Shown here piece by piece: positions 17,501 through 26,522 of a DNA stretch of 64,000 bases. The stretch's first letter is position 1; the number at the start of each line of letters is the position of its first letter. Source of the DNA: an uncultured Mucilaginibacter sp. (GTDB taxonomy: Bacteria > Bacteroidota > Bacteroidia > Sphingobacteriales > Sphingobacteriaceae); the NCBI GenBank assembly GCA_903864275.1, contig CAIPFE010000014.1:372001-436000 (forward strand). Reading direction: 5' to 3'. The notes under the pieces are model-generated. The model did no database searches. It was not told where the DNA came from and saw nothing but the letters and a program-made list of their open reading frames with translations. The position numbers and the translations under genes were made by a program.

Positions 17501-17932
17501 TTATTTCTTGAGCGATAGAATATATTTTACTATGGTTTTAGCATCGTTAACAGCAAGCGTTGGATGCCCGGCCATTGGGATATCGCCCCAATTGCCTTTT
17601 CCGCCTTTGATCACCTTGTTGGCCAAAGTATCAATATTAGCATCGGTTGCGGGATATTTAGCCGCTATATCTTTAAAGGCAGGCCCGATCAATTTTACAT
17701 CGACTTTGTGGCAGGTGCTGCAATCGGATGCCGCAATTAATTTAGCGCCTGGCTCGCTTGAAACGGTGGCAGACTCCGTCCCGGTCTTATTGGCATTGGT
17801 ATCTGCATTTGATTCTGCTGATTTAGCCGTTTCATTGGCCGCAGTTGTACTATCGGCGCTGCCTGATTTTGAACCGCCGCCGCATGCAGTTATCACTGCG
17901 CTTATACATAGAACGATAAAAACTTTCTTCAT
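17501..17932 (-). CDS. Cytochrome c lipoprotein, probable electron acceptor
   Basis: A 143-residue protein. A lipoprotein signal with lipobox VITAC (Cys17) is followed by a Ser/Asn/Thr/Glu-rich flexible linker (about 18-62) and a single class I cytochrome c domain. Haem is attached at CSTCH (Cys71, Cys74, His75), and Met120 in IPMAGHP is the likely distal ligand. It resembles cytochrome c-551/c-552 types. A membrane-tethered periplasmic cytochrome beside three GMC genes and their small subunits matches the known layout of FAD glucoside 3-dehydrogenases, which pass electrons to a cytochrome c. This is the only cytochrome in the island, so it may serve all three enzymes. Confidence 0.93.
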   Translation of the reverse strand: MKKVFIVLCISAVITACGGGSKSGSADSTTAANETAKSAESNADTNANKTGTESATVSSEPGAKLIAASDCSTCHKVDVKLIGPAFKDIAAKYPATDANIDTLANKVIKGGKGNWGDIPMAGHPTLAVNDAKTIVKYILSLKK

Positions 17933-17987
17933 GTGGGTGATATTTAATTGATGTACGATGGATGAAATTACAATTTTATTTTAAGAT

Positions 17988-19259
17988 TTAAGCTGCAACC
18001 GTTTTTAATGGCGCTGTTTTATTTCTTGAGCGCATATAAATAACTAAACCGGCAAAGGCCACGACTAAACCGATAGGGATAAAGGAAGAAATATGTAAAA
18101 CATCAATCCCCGCGGCACTTTTTGCCTGGTTATATAAAGTCTCTAAACTACTGCCGGGTGTTGCTTTTACTGCATCCTGCAAGGTACTTCCTTGCGGCAA
18201 TTTACCTGCAACAATTGTATCGATATATTTACCCATGTAAATAGTATAGAAGGACACCGCAAGCATCCCGGCGCCGCCCATGAGGTTTAACCCTATCGCC
18301 CCTGTTTTTGGCAGGTTTGTATTAACGAAACCAAGCATCGTAGGCCAGAAATAACAAACGCCTATGCCAAATACTATTGCGTTAACAAAAACATTCCCGG
18401 TGGAAGTATAAAATAAATAAAGCCCGATAGCAGCAATAGTAGCTGACATCAGTAAAAGTGTTTGAGGCGCAAACTGTTGCAGTACAGGTTTAGCAAGGCC
18501 CCGGCCAAGCACCATGACACCAGACGTTGCTGTTACAATCAATATTGGGTTGCCGATGTCTTTTAATAATACCGGCACCCATTGTTCAGTATACAACTCG
18601 GTGATCGCCGTTCCGCACATGCAAACAAACATAAAAATGAACAATGGCGACGCAAGTGCTTTATACATCCCGGCCATTGACACACCCGAGGAAACGCGTT
18701 CAGTAACGGGAAAATCTAATTTTGAAAACAGGTAGCCATAAATTAAAGTGGGGATGAGCATCGTGCCAACCTGCAATTGCCAGCTTAAACCCAGTTTTAC
18801 AAACAATAGCACAATGAGTGTCCCGATAAATATTCCGCCCGGGAACCACAAGTGAAAATGATTAAGCTTTGTAGTTTTGCTTTCGGGATATAAAGAGGTT
18901 ACCAAAGGATTACAGGCGGCTTCAACCGTTCCGTTGGCAATGCCTATGGTTAAGGTTGAGATAAAAAGTGTCCAGAAACCACCGGCGAAAATAGTTAGCA
19001 GTATCCCGGCAAGGTGAAATAAAAATGCCAGCACCAGTAAGCGTTTCATACCAATAATATCCACGACAATACCGCCAATGACCACGGCCAATGGAAAGCC
19101 CCAAAACGCTGTGGCTGTTATCGAACCTAATTGCGTGGCGTCCAGGTGAAAATCGCTGCCGAGCTTATCAAGGATACCGGCGCGAATGCCAAACGATAAT
19201 GAAGTGACTAATAGGGACAGGCAACTTGCCCTAAATAGTTGGGTACGGTTAATTTGCAT
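17988..19259 (-). CDS. MFS transporter, FucP-like sugar permease group
   Basis: A 423-residue protein with about twelve membrane helices. The N-terminus (LFRASCLSLLVTSLSFGIRAG) is followed by a conserved GGIVVDIIGMKRLL loop between helices 2 and 3, and by NGTVEAACNPLVTSLYP, an acidic/polar helix seen in sugar permeases of this type. The closest general match is the fucose/glucose permease-like branch, but the substrate cannot be read from sequence. It lies 55 bases upstream of the cytochrome gene on the same strand and is a good candidate for importing a product of the periplasmic oxidation steps. Confidence 0.85.
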   Translation of the reverse strand: MQINRTQLFRASCLSLLVTSLSFGIRAGILDKLGSDFHLDATQLGSITATAFWGFPLAVVIGGIVVDIIGMKRLLVLAFLFHLAGILLTIFAGGFWTLFISTLTIGIANGTVEAACNPLVTSLYPESKTTKLNHFHLWFPGGIFIGTLIVLLFVKLGLSWQLQVGTMLIPTLIYGYLFSKLDFPVTERVSSGVSMAGMYKALASPLFIFMFVCMCGTAITELYTEQWVPVLLKDIGNPILIVTATSGVMVLGRGLAKPVLQQFAPQTLLLMSATIAAIGLYLFYTSTGNVFVNAIVFGIGVCYFWPTMLGFVNTNLPKTGAIGLNLMGGAGMLAVSFYTIYMGKYIDTIVAGKLPQGSTLQDAVKATPGSSLETLYNQAKSAAGIDVLHISSFIPIGLVVAFAGLVIYMRSRNKTAPLKTVAA

Positions 19260-19319
19260 TTAAATAATTTTAGGTTATAATTAGTTTAATAATTGGCTTA
19301 TAAATATACGAATTTTTAA

Positions 19320-20372
19320 TCAAATACCAAGTGTTTTCCGGTTAAGCGCCTCATCCGACCCGGATGCGGCGAAATCATCAAATGCTTTATCTGTAACCCT
19401 TATAATATGGTTCTTTATAAACTCCGAACCTTCACGTGCGCCGTCTTCGGGGTGCTTTAACGCACATTCCCATTCCAGTACGGCCCAGCCGGGGAAATTA
19501 TATTGCGCAAGCTTACTGAAAATACCTTTAAAATCAACCTGTCCGTCGCCTAACGAGCGGAAACGGCCGGCTCGGTCAATCCAATTCTGGTAACCGCCGT
19601 AAACGCCCTGTTTCCCTGTGGGGTTAAATTCAGCATCCTTTACATGGAACATTTTTATGCGTTCGTGGTAATTATCAATGTATTCCAGGTAATTAAGGCA
19701 TTGCAAAACAAAATGCGATGGGTCGAACAGCAAACACGCGCGTTTATGCTGGTTTACTTTATCCAGGAACATCTCGTAAGTAATACCGTCATGCAAGTCT
19801 TCGCCGGGATGAACTTCGTAGCAAAGGTCGATACCGCAATCTTCGTACACATTTAAAATAGGTACCCAGCGATTTGCCAGCTCGGTAAAGGCTGTCTCCA
19901 CTATACCGGCGGGCCTTTGAGGCCAGGGATAAACCATGGGCCAAAGCAAAGCGCCGCTAAAGGTGACCGATGCGTTCAGCCCCAAATTCTTTGATGCTTT
20001 TGCCGCATATTTTAATTGCTGAACGGCCCATTCCTGGCGCGCTGTTGGATTGTTGCGGAGGGCCGCAGGTGCAAAACCATCAAAAAGCTGGTCGTAAACC
20101 GGGTTTACTGCAACCAATTGCCCTTGTAAGTGAGTGGACAGCTCGGTAATTTCCAAACCGCAGGCATTTACGCGGCCGTTTAATTCATCGGCATAGGTTT
20201 TACTTTCCGCCGCTTTTTTCAGGTCGATAAAACGATCATCAAGCGTTGGTAGTTGCACACCTTTGTAGCCTAAGTTTTTGGCCCAGGTGCAAATCCCTTC
20301 CAGGCTGTTAAAAGGCGCTTCGTCACCTATAAATTGAGCTATAAATATTGCGGGTCCTTTAATAGTAGTCAT
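19320..20372 (-). CDS. Cytoplasmic TIM-barrel sugar isomerase/epimerase-like protein
   Basis: A 350-residue AP-endonuclease-2-type TIM barrel without signal peptide. Likely metal ligands are in LCYEVHPGEDLHD, LLFDPSHFVLQ, MFHVKDAEFNP and AVLEWECALKHP. The long form with GYKGVQLPTLDDRFIDL near the N-terminus is typical of proteins paired with Gfo/Idh oxidoreductases, and related barrels include lyases or deglycosidases of 3-keto-glycosides. The Gfo/Idh gene lies just upstream. Lack of a signal suggests it works in the cytoplasm on imported intermediates, unlike the Tat-bearing barrels of this cluster. Confidence 0.86.
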   Translation of the reverse strand: MTTIKGPAIFIAQFIGDEAPFNSLEGICTWAKNLGYKGVQLPTLDDRFIDLKKAAESKTYADELNGRVNACGLEITELSTHLQGQLVAVNPVYDQLFDGFAPAALRNNPTARQEWAVQQLKYAAKASKNLGLNASVTFSGALLWPMVYPWPQRPAGIVETAFTELANRWVPILNVYEDCGIDLCYEVHPGEDLHDGITYEMFLDKVNQHKRACLLFDPSHFVLQCLNYLEYIDNYHERIKMFHVKDAEFNPTGKQGVYGGYQNWIDRAGRFRSLGDGQVDFKGIFSKLAQYNFPGWAVLEWECALKHPEDGAREGSEFIKNHIIRVTDKAFDDFAASGSDEALNRKTLGI

Positions 20373-20501
20373 TGGGTCATTAAGTCATTGGTGAGTCGCC
20401 AATTTATTAGTGTCATTGGTTATTTTATTTGTTTGAATCAGCACATCTTTAAATCTGCACATCCGCGCATTTGCATATCTGCACATCCTCTCATCCGCAC
20501 A
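20373..20501. repeat. Intergenic word array (GTCATTGG / CTGCACATC words)
   Basis: The left part has GGTCATTAAGTCATTGG words. The right part has six or more copies of a TCTGCACATCC-like word (GCACATCTTTAAATC, GCACATCCGCGCATT, GCATATCTGCACATCC, TCATCCGCACATC). No gene is visible. Here the second word is not the complement of the first, unlike in the gaps at 21672 and 30913. Confidence 0.7.
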
Positions 20502-21671
20502 TCAAATCACATAATCCGTCCACTTTTCATTGCTCTTATTTGAATTTACCAGATTTTCAATAAATGCCATACCCCGTATCCCGTCTTCAATGCCGGGGAA
20601 ATCAAGCCATTCGGGTTTTGGTTCTTCGTTATTTATTTTCGCGCTTAATGTTAGTGCAAAGTTGCGGTACAGGTTGCCGAAAGCTTCCAGGTACCCCTCG
20701 GGGTGGCCACCGGGTGTACGGCAATTATGTGTTGCGAAGGTTGATTCCCTATCGCCGTAATTGCTGCCTGCCCTAAAGGTTTGCGCCGGCTTATCCGACC
20801 ATTTTACGGTCAGTGTATTTGGTTCCTGCTGCGCCCATTCGAGGCTGCCGTTTTCGCCGTAAACACGTATTTTAAGCGCATTCTCTTCGCCCACTGCCAC
20901 CTGCGAGGCCATCAACACGCCGGTCGCTTTATCTTCAAAGCGCAATAGTATCGCGCCATCATCATCCAGCATCCTGCCATCAACCACTGTATTTAACGAG
21001 CAATTTAGTTGTGTTATTTTTAATCCGGAGATATATTCGGCTAAATGGGCGGCGTGGGTACCTATATCGCCCATGCAACCACTCTTTCCTGATTTTGAAG
21101 GATCGGTACGCCAGGCGGCTTGTGCGTTTCCTTCCCGTTCGGACAGTTTGCTGAGCCAGCCCTGCAAATATTCAACATATATCTTTCTAACCTTGCCGAG
21201 AGCGCCATTTTTTACCATTTGCTTTGCTTCCTTCACCATCGGGTAACCCGAATAAGTATGCGTAAGCAACAGCATCAGGCCGGTGTCGGCCAGTTTTTTC
21301 TTTAGCTGTTTTGCTTCGTCAAGGGTAAAGGTTATCGGCTTTTCAATAACTACGTTAAAGCCGTTATCGAGGGCGAGCATGGCCGGCGCAAAATGGGCGA
21401 AATTTGGTGTAACGATGGTTACAAAATCCATGCGCTTATCGGCCGGCTGTTTGCTTTCGGCCGCGATCATTTCCTCAAAATTGGTATAGATACGATCTTC
21501 CGGCAAAAAAAGCATGTGGCCGCTGTCAATTGCTATTTCTTTGTTTATGCTTAAGGCGCCGCAAACTAATTCTATTTGTCCATCCATATTAGCAGCGATC
21601 CTGTGGATAGCGCCGATAAATGCATCCTTGCCTCCGCCAATCATCCCCATACGGAGTTTTCTATGAGCCAT
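20502..21671 (-). CDS. Gfo/Idh/MocA family oxidoreductase, cytoplasmic
   Basis: A 389-residue NAD(P)-dependent enzyme without signal peptide. The Rossmann start reads LRMGMIGGGKDAFIGAIHR, the catalytic-lysine motif EKP occurs in FNVVIEKPITFT, and the C-terminal domain has GCMGDIGTHAAHLAEYISG with the probable catalytic His/Asp, as in dehydrogenases acting on sugars. The tail includes HPEGYLEAFGNLYRNFA. It lies upstream of the TIM-barrel gene at 19320 and the pair probably acts in sequence. A plausible role is reduction of 3-keto-sugars to the parent sugar, or the reverse oxidation of imported glycosides; both are inference. Confidence 0.9.
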   Translation of the reverse strand: MAHRKLRMGMIGGGKDAFIGAIHRIAANMDGQIELVCGALSINKEIAIDSGHMLFLPEDRIYTNFEEMIAAESKQPADKRMDFVTIVTPNFAHFAPAMLALDNGFNVVIEKPITFTLDEAKQLKKKLADTGLMLLLTHTYSGYPMVKEAKQMVKNGALGKVRKIYVEYLQGWLSKLSEREGNAQAAWRTDPSKSGKSGCMGDIGTHAAHLAEYISGLKITQLNCSLNTVVDGRMLDDDGAILLRFEDKATGVLMASQVAVGEENALKIRVYGENGSLEWAQQEPNTLTVKWSDKPAQTFRAGSNYGDRESTFATHNCRTPGGHPEGYLEAFGNLYRNFALTLSAKINNEEPKPEWLDFPGIEDGIRGMAFIENLVNSNKSNEKWTDYVI

Positions 21672-21769
21672 GTTGTTTTAATTAGTGATTTAGTGAGTTT
21701 TTTTATTTGTGATTTAGTGAATTGGTAAATTAGTGAATTTAACCACTCACTAATTCACTAAATCACCAA
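21672..21769. repeat. Intergenic inverted word array (TTAGTGA / TCACTAA)
   Basis: The left half repeats TTAGTGATTTAGTGA-like words; the right half (from about 21742) repeats CACTCACTAATTCACTAAATCACC. The halves are reverse complements with scattered mismatches and would fold into a long hairpin in the transcript between the small-subunit gene and the Gfo/Idh gene. Confidence 0.8.
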
Positions 21770-22393
21770 CTAATCTATCGCCCAGGCTTTGTCACCTTTT
21801 TTATAGGGCATGCAGCCATCGTAGTGACCAGGGGTTTCCATATAACGCAATGCTTTTGTAGCGCCAACTTCCGAGGTAAAGTAACCCAATAGGGTCAATT
21901 CCTTTATCATTTTGAAATAGTGGTTCGGTATATCGGCGGGGGTATATTTGGCATCGCCTTTATGTTTGGCCATATCGGCCTCCTGTTTTTTATATTGCTG
22001 TTTATAATAGTCTTTTTGCTCGGCATCGATGGCAATCAACAGATCGGTACGCTGTGCCTGGGTGATGTCCATAAACTTGCTGTTGAATTTTTTCCTGCTG
22101 GCATCATCTAATTTCCCAATGCCTTCCAGGAATATCTTTTGATCTTTAGGCTCGTAACAGTCGCGGACCATTACTGCCATAAACTGACCAACATTTGCGG
22201 CTTTTGCGCCGGGCGTGCTTGTAGCGGGAAGTATGGCATCCCCGGCTTCATTTAAAAAAGCTACGTGATCTGCATCAAACAAGTCGCTAACCCCTGAAGA
22301 TGTTGGTTTACATCCCGAAATAAAAAATTCGGCGCCAATCACTGCACCGCCCATTATCAGTGCAACCCGGCTTATTGCGTCTCTTCTATTCAT
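21770..22393 (-). CDS. GMC dehydrogenase small subunit (gluconate 2-dehydrogenase subunit 3 family), paralogue A
   Basis: A 207-residue protein. The N-terminus NRRDAISRVALIMGGAVIGAEFF is a twin-arginine-type signal that ends in a lipobox-like FISGC (Cys28). The core has LNEAGDAILPATSTPGAKAANVGQFMAVMVRDCY, the hallmark of this family, followed by helices and HYFKMIKELTLLGYFTSEVGATKALRY. Such subunits are needed for Tat export and maturation of GMC flavosubunits that have no signal of their own. It is strongly similar to the next gene upstream (22524-23144), probably a tandem duplication. Which GMC it partners is unknown. Confidence 0.92.
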   Translation of the reverse strand: MNRRDAISRVALIMGGAVIGAEFFISGCKPTSSGVSDLFDADHVAFLNEAGDAILPATSTPGAKAANVGQFMAVMVRDCYEPKDQKIFLEGIGKLDDASRKKFNSKFMDITQAQRTDLLIAIDAEQKDYYKQQYKKQEADMAKHKGDAKYTPADIPNHYFKMIKELTLLGYFTSEVGATKALRYMETPGHYDGCMPYKKGDKAWAID

Positions 22394-22523
22394 TTTAGTT
22401 TTGAATTACTGAATTATTGAATTGTTGAGGTAGTGATCGAACAATCAATATTGATTGCCATTGATTAAATGAATATCCAATTTAAAATTCAATAAATCAA
22501 TAATTCAATCCCTCAATAATTAT
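22394..22523. repeat. Intergenic word array (TTGAATTACTGAATTATTG words)
   Basis: The left side repeats GAATTACTGAATTATTGAATTG; the right side repeats AATTCAATAAATCAATAATTCAATCC. The halves are partly complementary and AT-rich. No coding sequence was recognised. Confidence 0.72.
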
Positions 22524-23144
22524 TTAGGTTGCCCACGCTTTATCGCCTTTTTTATATGGTACGCATCCATCGTAGCGGCCCGGGATGGCAATATATCGCA
22601 AAGCTTTAGTAGCGCCGATTTCGGAAGTAAAATAACCAAGCAGGGTCAGCTCTTTCATCATTCTGAAATAATGATTAGGCACTTCGGGGGCTTTATATTT
22701 TGGATCATCAACATGTTTTAGCCTGTCGCCTTCTATTTGCTTACTCCTTTGCGTGGTATAATCCTTTTGCTCTTTGTCAAGGTCGGTAAGCAAGGCGGTA
22801 CGCTGCTGATCGGTCAGCGCCATAAATTTATTGCTAAATTTTTTCTGGGCGGCATCATCCAGTTTGCCGAGTCCTTCTAAAAATGTTTTCTGATCTGCAG
22901 GCGCATAGCAATCCCGTACCATAACAGCCATAAACGGCCCTACATTCGCGGCTTTTGCCCCGGGTGAGCTGGTGGTAGGCAGTATGGTATCAGCAACTTC
23001 ATTTAATAAGGCAACATGATCTGCATCAAACAGGTCATTAACCTGCGTAGAGGTTGGTTTACATCCCGAGAGAAAAAATTCGGCACCTATTACAGCGCCT
23101 CCCATGATCAGGGCAACTCTACCTATGGCGTCTCTTCTATTCAT
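22524..23144 (-). CDS. GMC dehydrogenase small subunit (gluconate 2-dehydrogenase subunit 3 family), paralogue B
   Basis: A 206-residue paralogue of the protein encoded at 21770. The Tat-type signal NRRDAIGRVALIMGGAVIGAEFF and the lipobox FLSGC are nearly identical. The core reads LNEVADTILPTTSSPGAKAANVGPFMAVMVRDCYAP and the end HYFRMMKELTLLGYFTSEIGATKALRYIAIPGRYDG. Differences are concentrated in the middle lysine/glutamine-rich helix (about 115-150). It should act as the export chaperone-like subunit of one of the GMC enzymes. The gene lies downstream of the Tat-exported Gfo/Idh gene and upstream of its twin; all three are separated by word arrays. Confidence 0.92.
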   Translation of the reverse strand: MNRRDAIGRVALIMGGAVIGAEFFLSGCKPTSTQVNDLFDADHVALLNEVADTILPTTSSPGAKAANVGPFMAVMVRDCYAPADQKTFLEGLGKLDDAAQKKFSNKFMALTDQQRTALLTDLDKEQKDYTTQRSKQIEGDRLKHVDDPKYKAPEVPNHYFRMMKELTLLGYFTSEIGATKALRYIAIPGRYDGCVPYKKGDKAWAT

Positions 23145-23312
23145 TTTTCAATTACTGAATTAGTGAATTATTTTAATTAATTATTGAATTAGTGAATTAA
23201 TGAATTATTGATTTATGTTTGGATGAATGAATATCGGATTTAAAATCAGTAATTCAACAATTCAAACTCTTTTCTTACCTCAATAATTCACTAATTCAAC
23301 AATTCATGCTTA
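23145..23312. repeat. Intergenic inverted word array (GAATTAGTGAATTATTGAATT)
   Basis: From 23151 to about 23215 the words GAATTAGTGAATTATT and ATTAATTATTGAATTAGTGAATTAATG follow one another. From about 23250 to 23307 come AATTCAACAATTCAAACTC and AATAATTCACTAATTCAACAATTC. The two sides are largely reverse complements. A short unique centre (GGATGAATGAATATCGGA) separates them. Confidence 0.8.
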
Positions 23313-24737
23313 TTACACGTTCCATCCTTCGCGATATTGCCGTTTAACGTATTGGTTAACAGCGTCGAAGTTTGTTATTTTCATATTTTCGTTATCCCAA
23401 ACCATTTTAATATGGCCGCCTTTCAGTTCATGGCCCCTTACGGCAAGGTTTGCCATTAACAAAGCTTCGGTTAATGGCCCGGCAACATCAAATGATGAAC
23501 TCAACTCTGTTTTGCCATAGCCTGCCAAACAACCTTCAATCCACTGCCCGTAATGGCCATCTGACTGGCCGGGAACACGTGCAATAGTTTGTTTAACGGT
23601 TACCTCTTTGGTGCGTGAAGTTGGTAATAATAATGGATTTGACGAATAAGTACTGGCCATCATTTTTCCTTTGGTCCCAATAAACAGCGTGCCGTTACCA
23701 TCATCGCCGAAACGTTCGTTCGGGCCCAGTTCTTCAGGCCTTTCGGGCTGTATACCCCCATCCATCCAATGGACTGTAACGTCGCCTTTGGTTTTTTTGG
23801 TTTTTGGGAACGTAAGCGTGATATGACTTGAAGGCGGACAACTATCAGGGAAATGCCCTTGTTTAAACTCGCCAACATAAACCGTACCTACGCTTGCCTG
23901 TACATCTTTTGCATATTGCAGCCCAAGAACCCTAAAAGGCGCTTCGACCAGGTGGCAGCCCATATCGCCAAGTGCGCCGGTACCGTAGTCCCACCATCCG
24001 CGCCAGTTAAATGGCACTAAATTATCAACAAAATCCTTTTTCGGGGCCGTACCCAGCCAAAGGTCCCAATCCAATGTGGCCGGGATTTCAGCTTTTGTCG
24101 TTGGCCACGGAATTCCCTGTGGCCATACCGGACGGTTTGTCCAGCAATAAACGGTATGCACATCGCCGATGATATCATTGTCGTACCATTCTGCCAGCTG
24201 CCTTGTGCCGTCGTTTGATGCCCCCTGGTTACCCATTTGGGTAACCACTTTATATTTTTTTGCCGCTTCGGTTAACATGCGGGCTTCGGCTATATCGTGT
24301 GTCAATGGTTTTTGCACGTAAACATGCTTGCCCATTTGCATAGCGTGATAGGCAACTATCGCATGCGTATGGTCAGGCGTTGATACGGATACCGCATCAA
24401 AGTTCTTCGAATCCTTATCAAGCAATTCGCGCCAGTCTTTATAATATTTAGCTTTCGGGAATTTTTTTACCGAATCCGCAGCACGGGCGTCATCAACATC
24501 GCACAAAAAGGCTATTTCAGCTTTTCCTGTCCTGCTAAAATGGCCGATGTCATCCGCTCCTTTCCCGCCAGCGCCCACACTCGCAATAAGCAAACGGTCG
24601 CTTGGTGCAATATAACCTTTACCCCCCAGTACAAACCGCGGTACTATCATGAAGCCTGCAGCGGCTATGGTACTGGTTTTCAGAAACTCCCTTCTTGAGG
24701 GGCTTGGTTTTTTTTCGATCTCGTTTTCTTCAGCCAT
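23313..24737 (-). CDS. Tat-exported Gfo/Idh/MocA family oxidoreductase
   Basis: A 474-residue protein. A strong twin-arginine signal (SRREFLKTSTIAAAGFMIV, about residues 14-32) is preceded by a charged leader. The Rossmann motif is LIASVGAGGKGADDIG. The usual EKP motif reads QKP here (HVYVQKPLTHDI), so the lysine is kept but the glutamate is not. The rest (WWDYGTGALGDMGCHLVEAPFRVLGL) fits the exported Gfo/Idh group, some members of which are NAD-dependent glycosidases (GH109-like) with tightly bound cofactor. It lies between the GMC pair and the two small-subunit genes. Whether it is a dehydrogenase or a redox-assisted glycoside-cleaving enzyme cannot be decided from sequence. Confidence 0.9.
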   Translation of the reverse strand: MAEENEIEKKPSPSRREFLKTSTIAAAGFMIVPRFVLGGKGYIAPSDRLLIASVGAGGKGADDIGHFSRTGKAEIAFLCDVDDARAADSVKKFPKAKYYKDWRELLDKDSKNFDAVSVSTPDHTHAIVAYHAMQMGKHVYVQKPLTHDIAEARMLTEAAKKYKVVTQMGNQGASNDGTRQLAEWYDNDIIGDVHTVYCWTNRPVWPQGIPWPTTKAEIPATLDWDLWLGTAPKKDFVDNLVPFNWRGWWDYGTGALGDMGCHLVEAPFRVLGLQYAKDVQASVGTVYVGEFKQGHFPDSCPPSSHITLTFPKTKKTKGDVTVHWMDGGIQPERPEELGPNERFGDDGNGTLFIGTKGKMMASTYSSNPLLLPTSRTKEVTVKQTIARVPGQSDGHYGQWIEGCLAGYGKTELSSSFDVAGPLTEALLMANLAVRGHELKGGHIKMVWDNENMKITNFDAVNQYVKRQYREGWNV

Positions 24738-24842
24738 TGTTTTTATTTTAATGTTATTCTATTTTTAATTGTTCGGGGAGCGATAAACCTCGCCTTTTTC
24801 CATCCCGCCACAGCTATCTCATTGCTAATCTCTAATCTCTAA
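24738..24842. other. Gap between GMC and Gfo/Idh genes
   Basis: This 105-base gap contains AATCTCTAATCTCTAATT near the GMC stop codon, the same kind of word seen at 6960-6990 and 28500-28590, but only in a short stretch. The rest (GTTCGGGGAGCGATAAACC) shows no gene. A clear terminator was not found. Confidence 0.5.
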
Positions 24843-26522
24843 TTACACATTCCCCTTCTTCAATTCGCTAACTGCATAATCAGCCGCCCTTGCAGTAAGC
24901 GCCATGTAGGTAAGCGATGGGTTTTGACAAGCCGTTGACGCCATCGCGGCCCCATCGGTAACAAATACATTTTTTGCGTCCCAAACCTGGTTCCAGCCGT
25001 TCAATACGGATGTTTTCGGGTCGCGGCCCATACGCGCGGTGCCCATCTCGTGGATACCCCTGCCGAGCACACCTTCGCTGTTATACGTTTGCACCTTTTT
25101 AACACCTGCGGCTTCCAGCATTTCCTTTGCATCATTCATCATGTCGATGCGCATTTTCTTTTCGTTCTCCTTAATTTCAGCATCAATGGCTAAAACAGGC
25201 AGCCCCCACTTATCTTTTTTGTCCTTATCAATGTAACACCTGTTTTCGTGGTATGGTAAGGTTTCACCAAAACCGCCAACGCCCAGACCCCATGCGCCCG
25301 GCTCTGATAAAGCATCTTTAAATGCGCCGCCGATGTTCATTTCTGCAATATCCCTGCCCCAGCCTTCACGGCCGCCACCACCCTGGTAGCCAAAACCTCG
25401 TACATAATCTCGTTTTTCGCCATTCAGGTTCCTGAAACGCGGTATGTAAATACCGTTTGCCCTGCGCCCGAAATAGTATTTATCGTCATAACCTTCCACA
25501 ACGCCGCCGGCGCCTACGCCTAAGTGATGGTCCATCAGGTTATGGCCCAGTTCGCCGCTACTGCTGCCTAAGCCGCCAGGCCATATATCAGTTGCCGAGT
25601 TCATCAACACCCAGGCGCTGTTTAAAGTCGACGCATTAAGGAAAATTACCTTTGCATAAAATTCATACGTTTTGTTTGTTTCGGCATCAAGCACCTCCAC
25701 GCCTTTCGCTTTTTTCGTATCCTTATCGTACAATATTTTGGTTACGATAGACCATGGACGCACCGTTAATTTACCCGTAGCCATAGCAGCCGGCAAAGTT
25801 GACGACTGCGTGCTGAAATATGCCCCAAAGGGGCAGCCCAGCCAGCACTTATCGCGGTACTGGCAATTGGTACGCGCGAAATGAGGAACTGTAATATTAG
25901 CCGTGCGGCCGATAATAAAGGCACGAGATTCTTTGTAATGCTCTTTAAAGCGTGCGGCCACATCTTTCTCCACACAATTCATTTCCATTGCAGGCATAAA
26001 TTCACCATCGGGCAGGATGGAAAGGCCATCCCTGTTGCCTGATATGCCTGCAAACTTTTCAACATAGCCATACCAGGACTCGAGGTCCTTGTACCGTATC
26101 GGCCAGTCGACACCGATGCCCTGTTGGCCATTTTCTTCGAAATTTATGTCGGCCCAGCGGTATGATTGCCTGCCCCACATCAGTGAGCGGCCACCAACAT
26201 GGTAACCCCTGAACCAATCGAAACGTTTTATTTCGACGTAAGGGCTATCCTTGTCGCTTGCCCAGTAATCAAGATTTGTTTCGTTGAGGGGATAATCGCG
26301 CTTCAGCACCGGGTAATCCTTGACCATTTGCGTGGTACGACCACCCCTGTGCGCGAACTCCCAGGGCGCTTTGTTGGCATTTACATAGTCTTTAATATGT
26401 TCAATATTCCGGCCACGCTCCAGCATAATGGTTTTCAGGCCTTTTTCGGTTAATTCCTTCGCAGCCCAGCCACCCGAGATCCCGGAGCCGATCACTATCG
26501 CATCGTAAGTATTTGCGGACAT
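24843..26522 (-). CDS. GMC-family FAD dehydrogenase (glucoside 3-dehydrogenase-like), paralogue 1
   Basis: A 559-residue flavoenzyme without signal peptide. The FAD motif DAIVIGSGISGGWAAKEL (7-24) is followed by MLERGR, then YHVGGRSLMWGRQSYRW (107-123). Cys220, Cys226 and Cys230 (C-x5-C-x3-C) form a cluster likely to bind an iron-sulfur centre, as in FAD glucoside/glucose dehydrogenases. The catalytic pair is His491 in HEMGTARMG and Asn534 in CQNPSLTYMA. It is presumably exported by Tat together with a small subunit and reduces the cytochrome c of the cluster. It is closely related over its whole length to the adjacent gene (26715-28394), which indicates tandem duplication. The glycoside oxidised is unknown. 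Confidence 0.93.
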   Translation of the reverse strand: MSANTYDAIVIGSGISGGWAAKELTEKGLKTIMLERGRNIEHIKDYVNANKAPWEFAHRGGRTTQMVKDYPVLKRDYPLNETNLDYWASDKDSPYVEIKRFDWFRGYHVGGRSLMWGRQSYRWADINFEENGQQGIGVDWPIRYKDLESWYGYVEKFAGISGNRDGLSILPDGEFMPAMEMNCVEKDVAARFKEHYKESRAFIIGRTANITVPHFARTNCQYRDKCWLGCPFGAYFSTQSSTLPAAMATGKLTVRPWSIVTKILYDKDTKKAKGVEVLDAETNKTYEFYAKVIFLNASTLNSAWVLMNSATDIWPGGLGSSSGELGHNLMDHHLGVGAGGVVEGYDDKYYFGRRANGIYIPRFRNLNGEKRDYVRGFGYQGGGGREGWGRDIAEMNIGGAFKDALSEPGAWGLGVGGFGETLPYHENRCYIDKDKKDKWGLPVLAIDAEIKENEKKMRIDMMNDAKEMLEAAGVKKVQTYNSEGVLGRGIHEMGTARMGRDPKTSVLNGWNQVWDAKNVFVTDGAAMASTACQNPSLTYMALTARAADYAVSELKKGNV

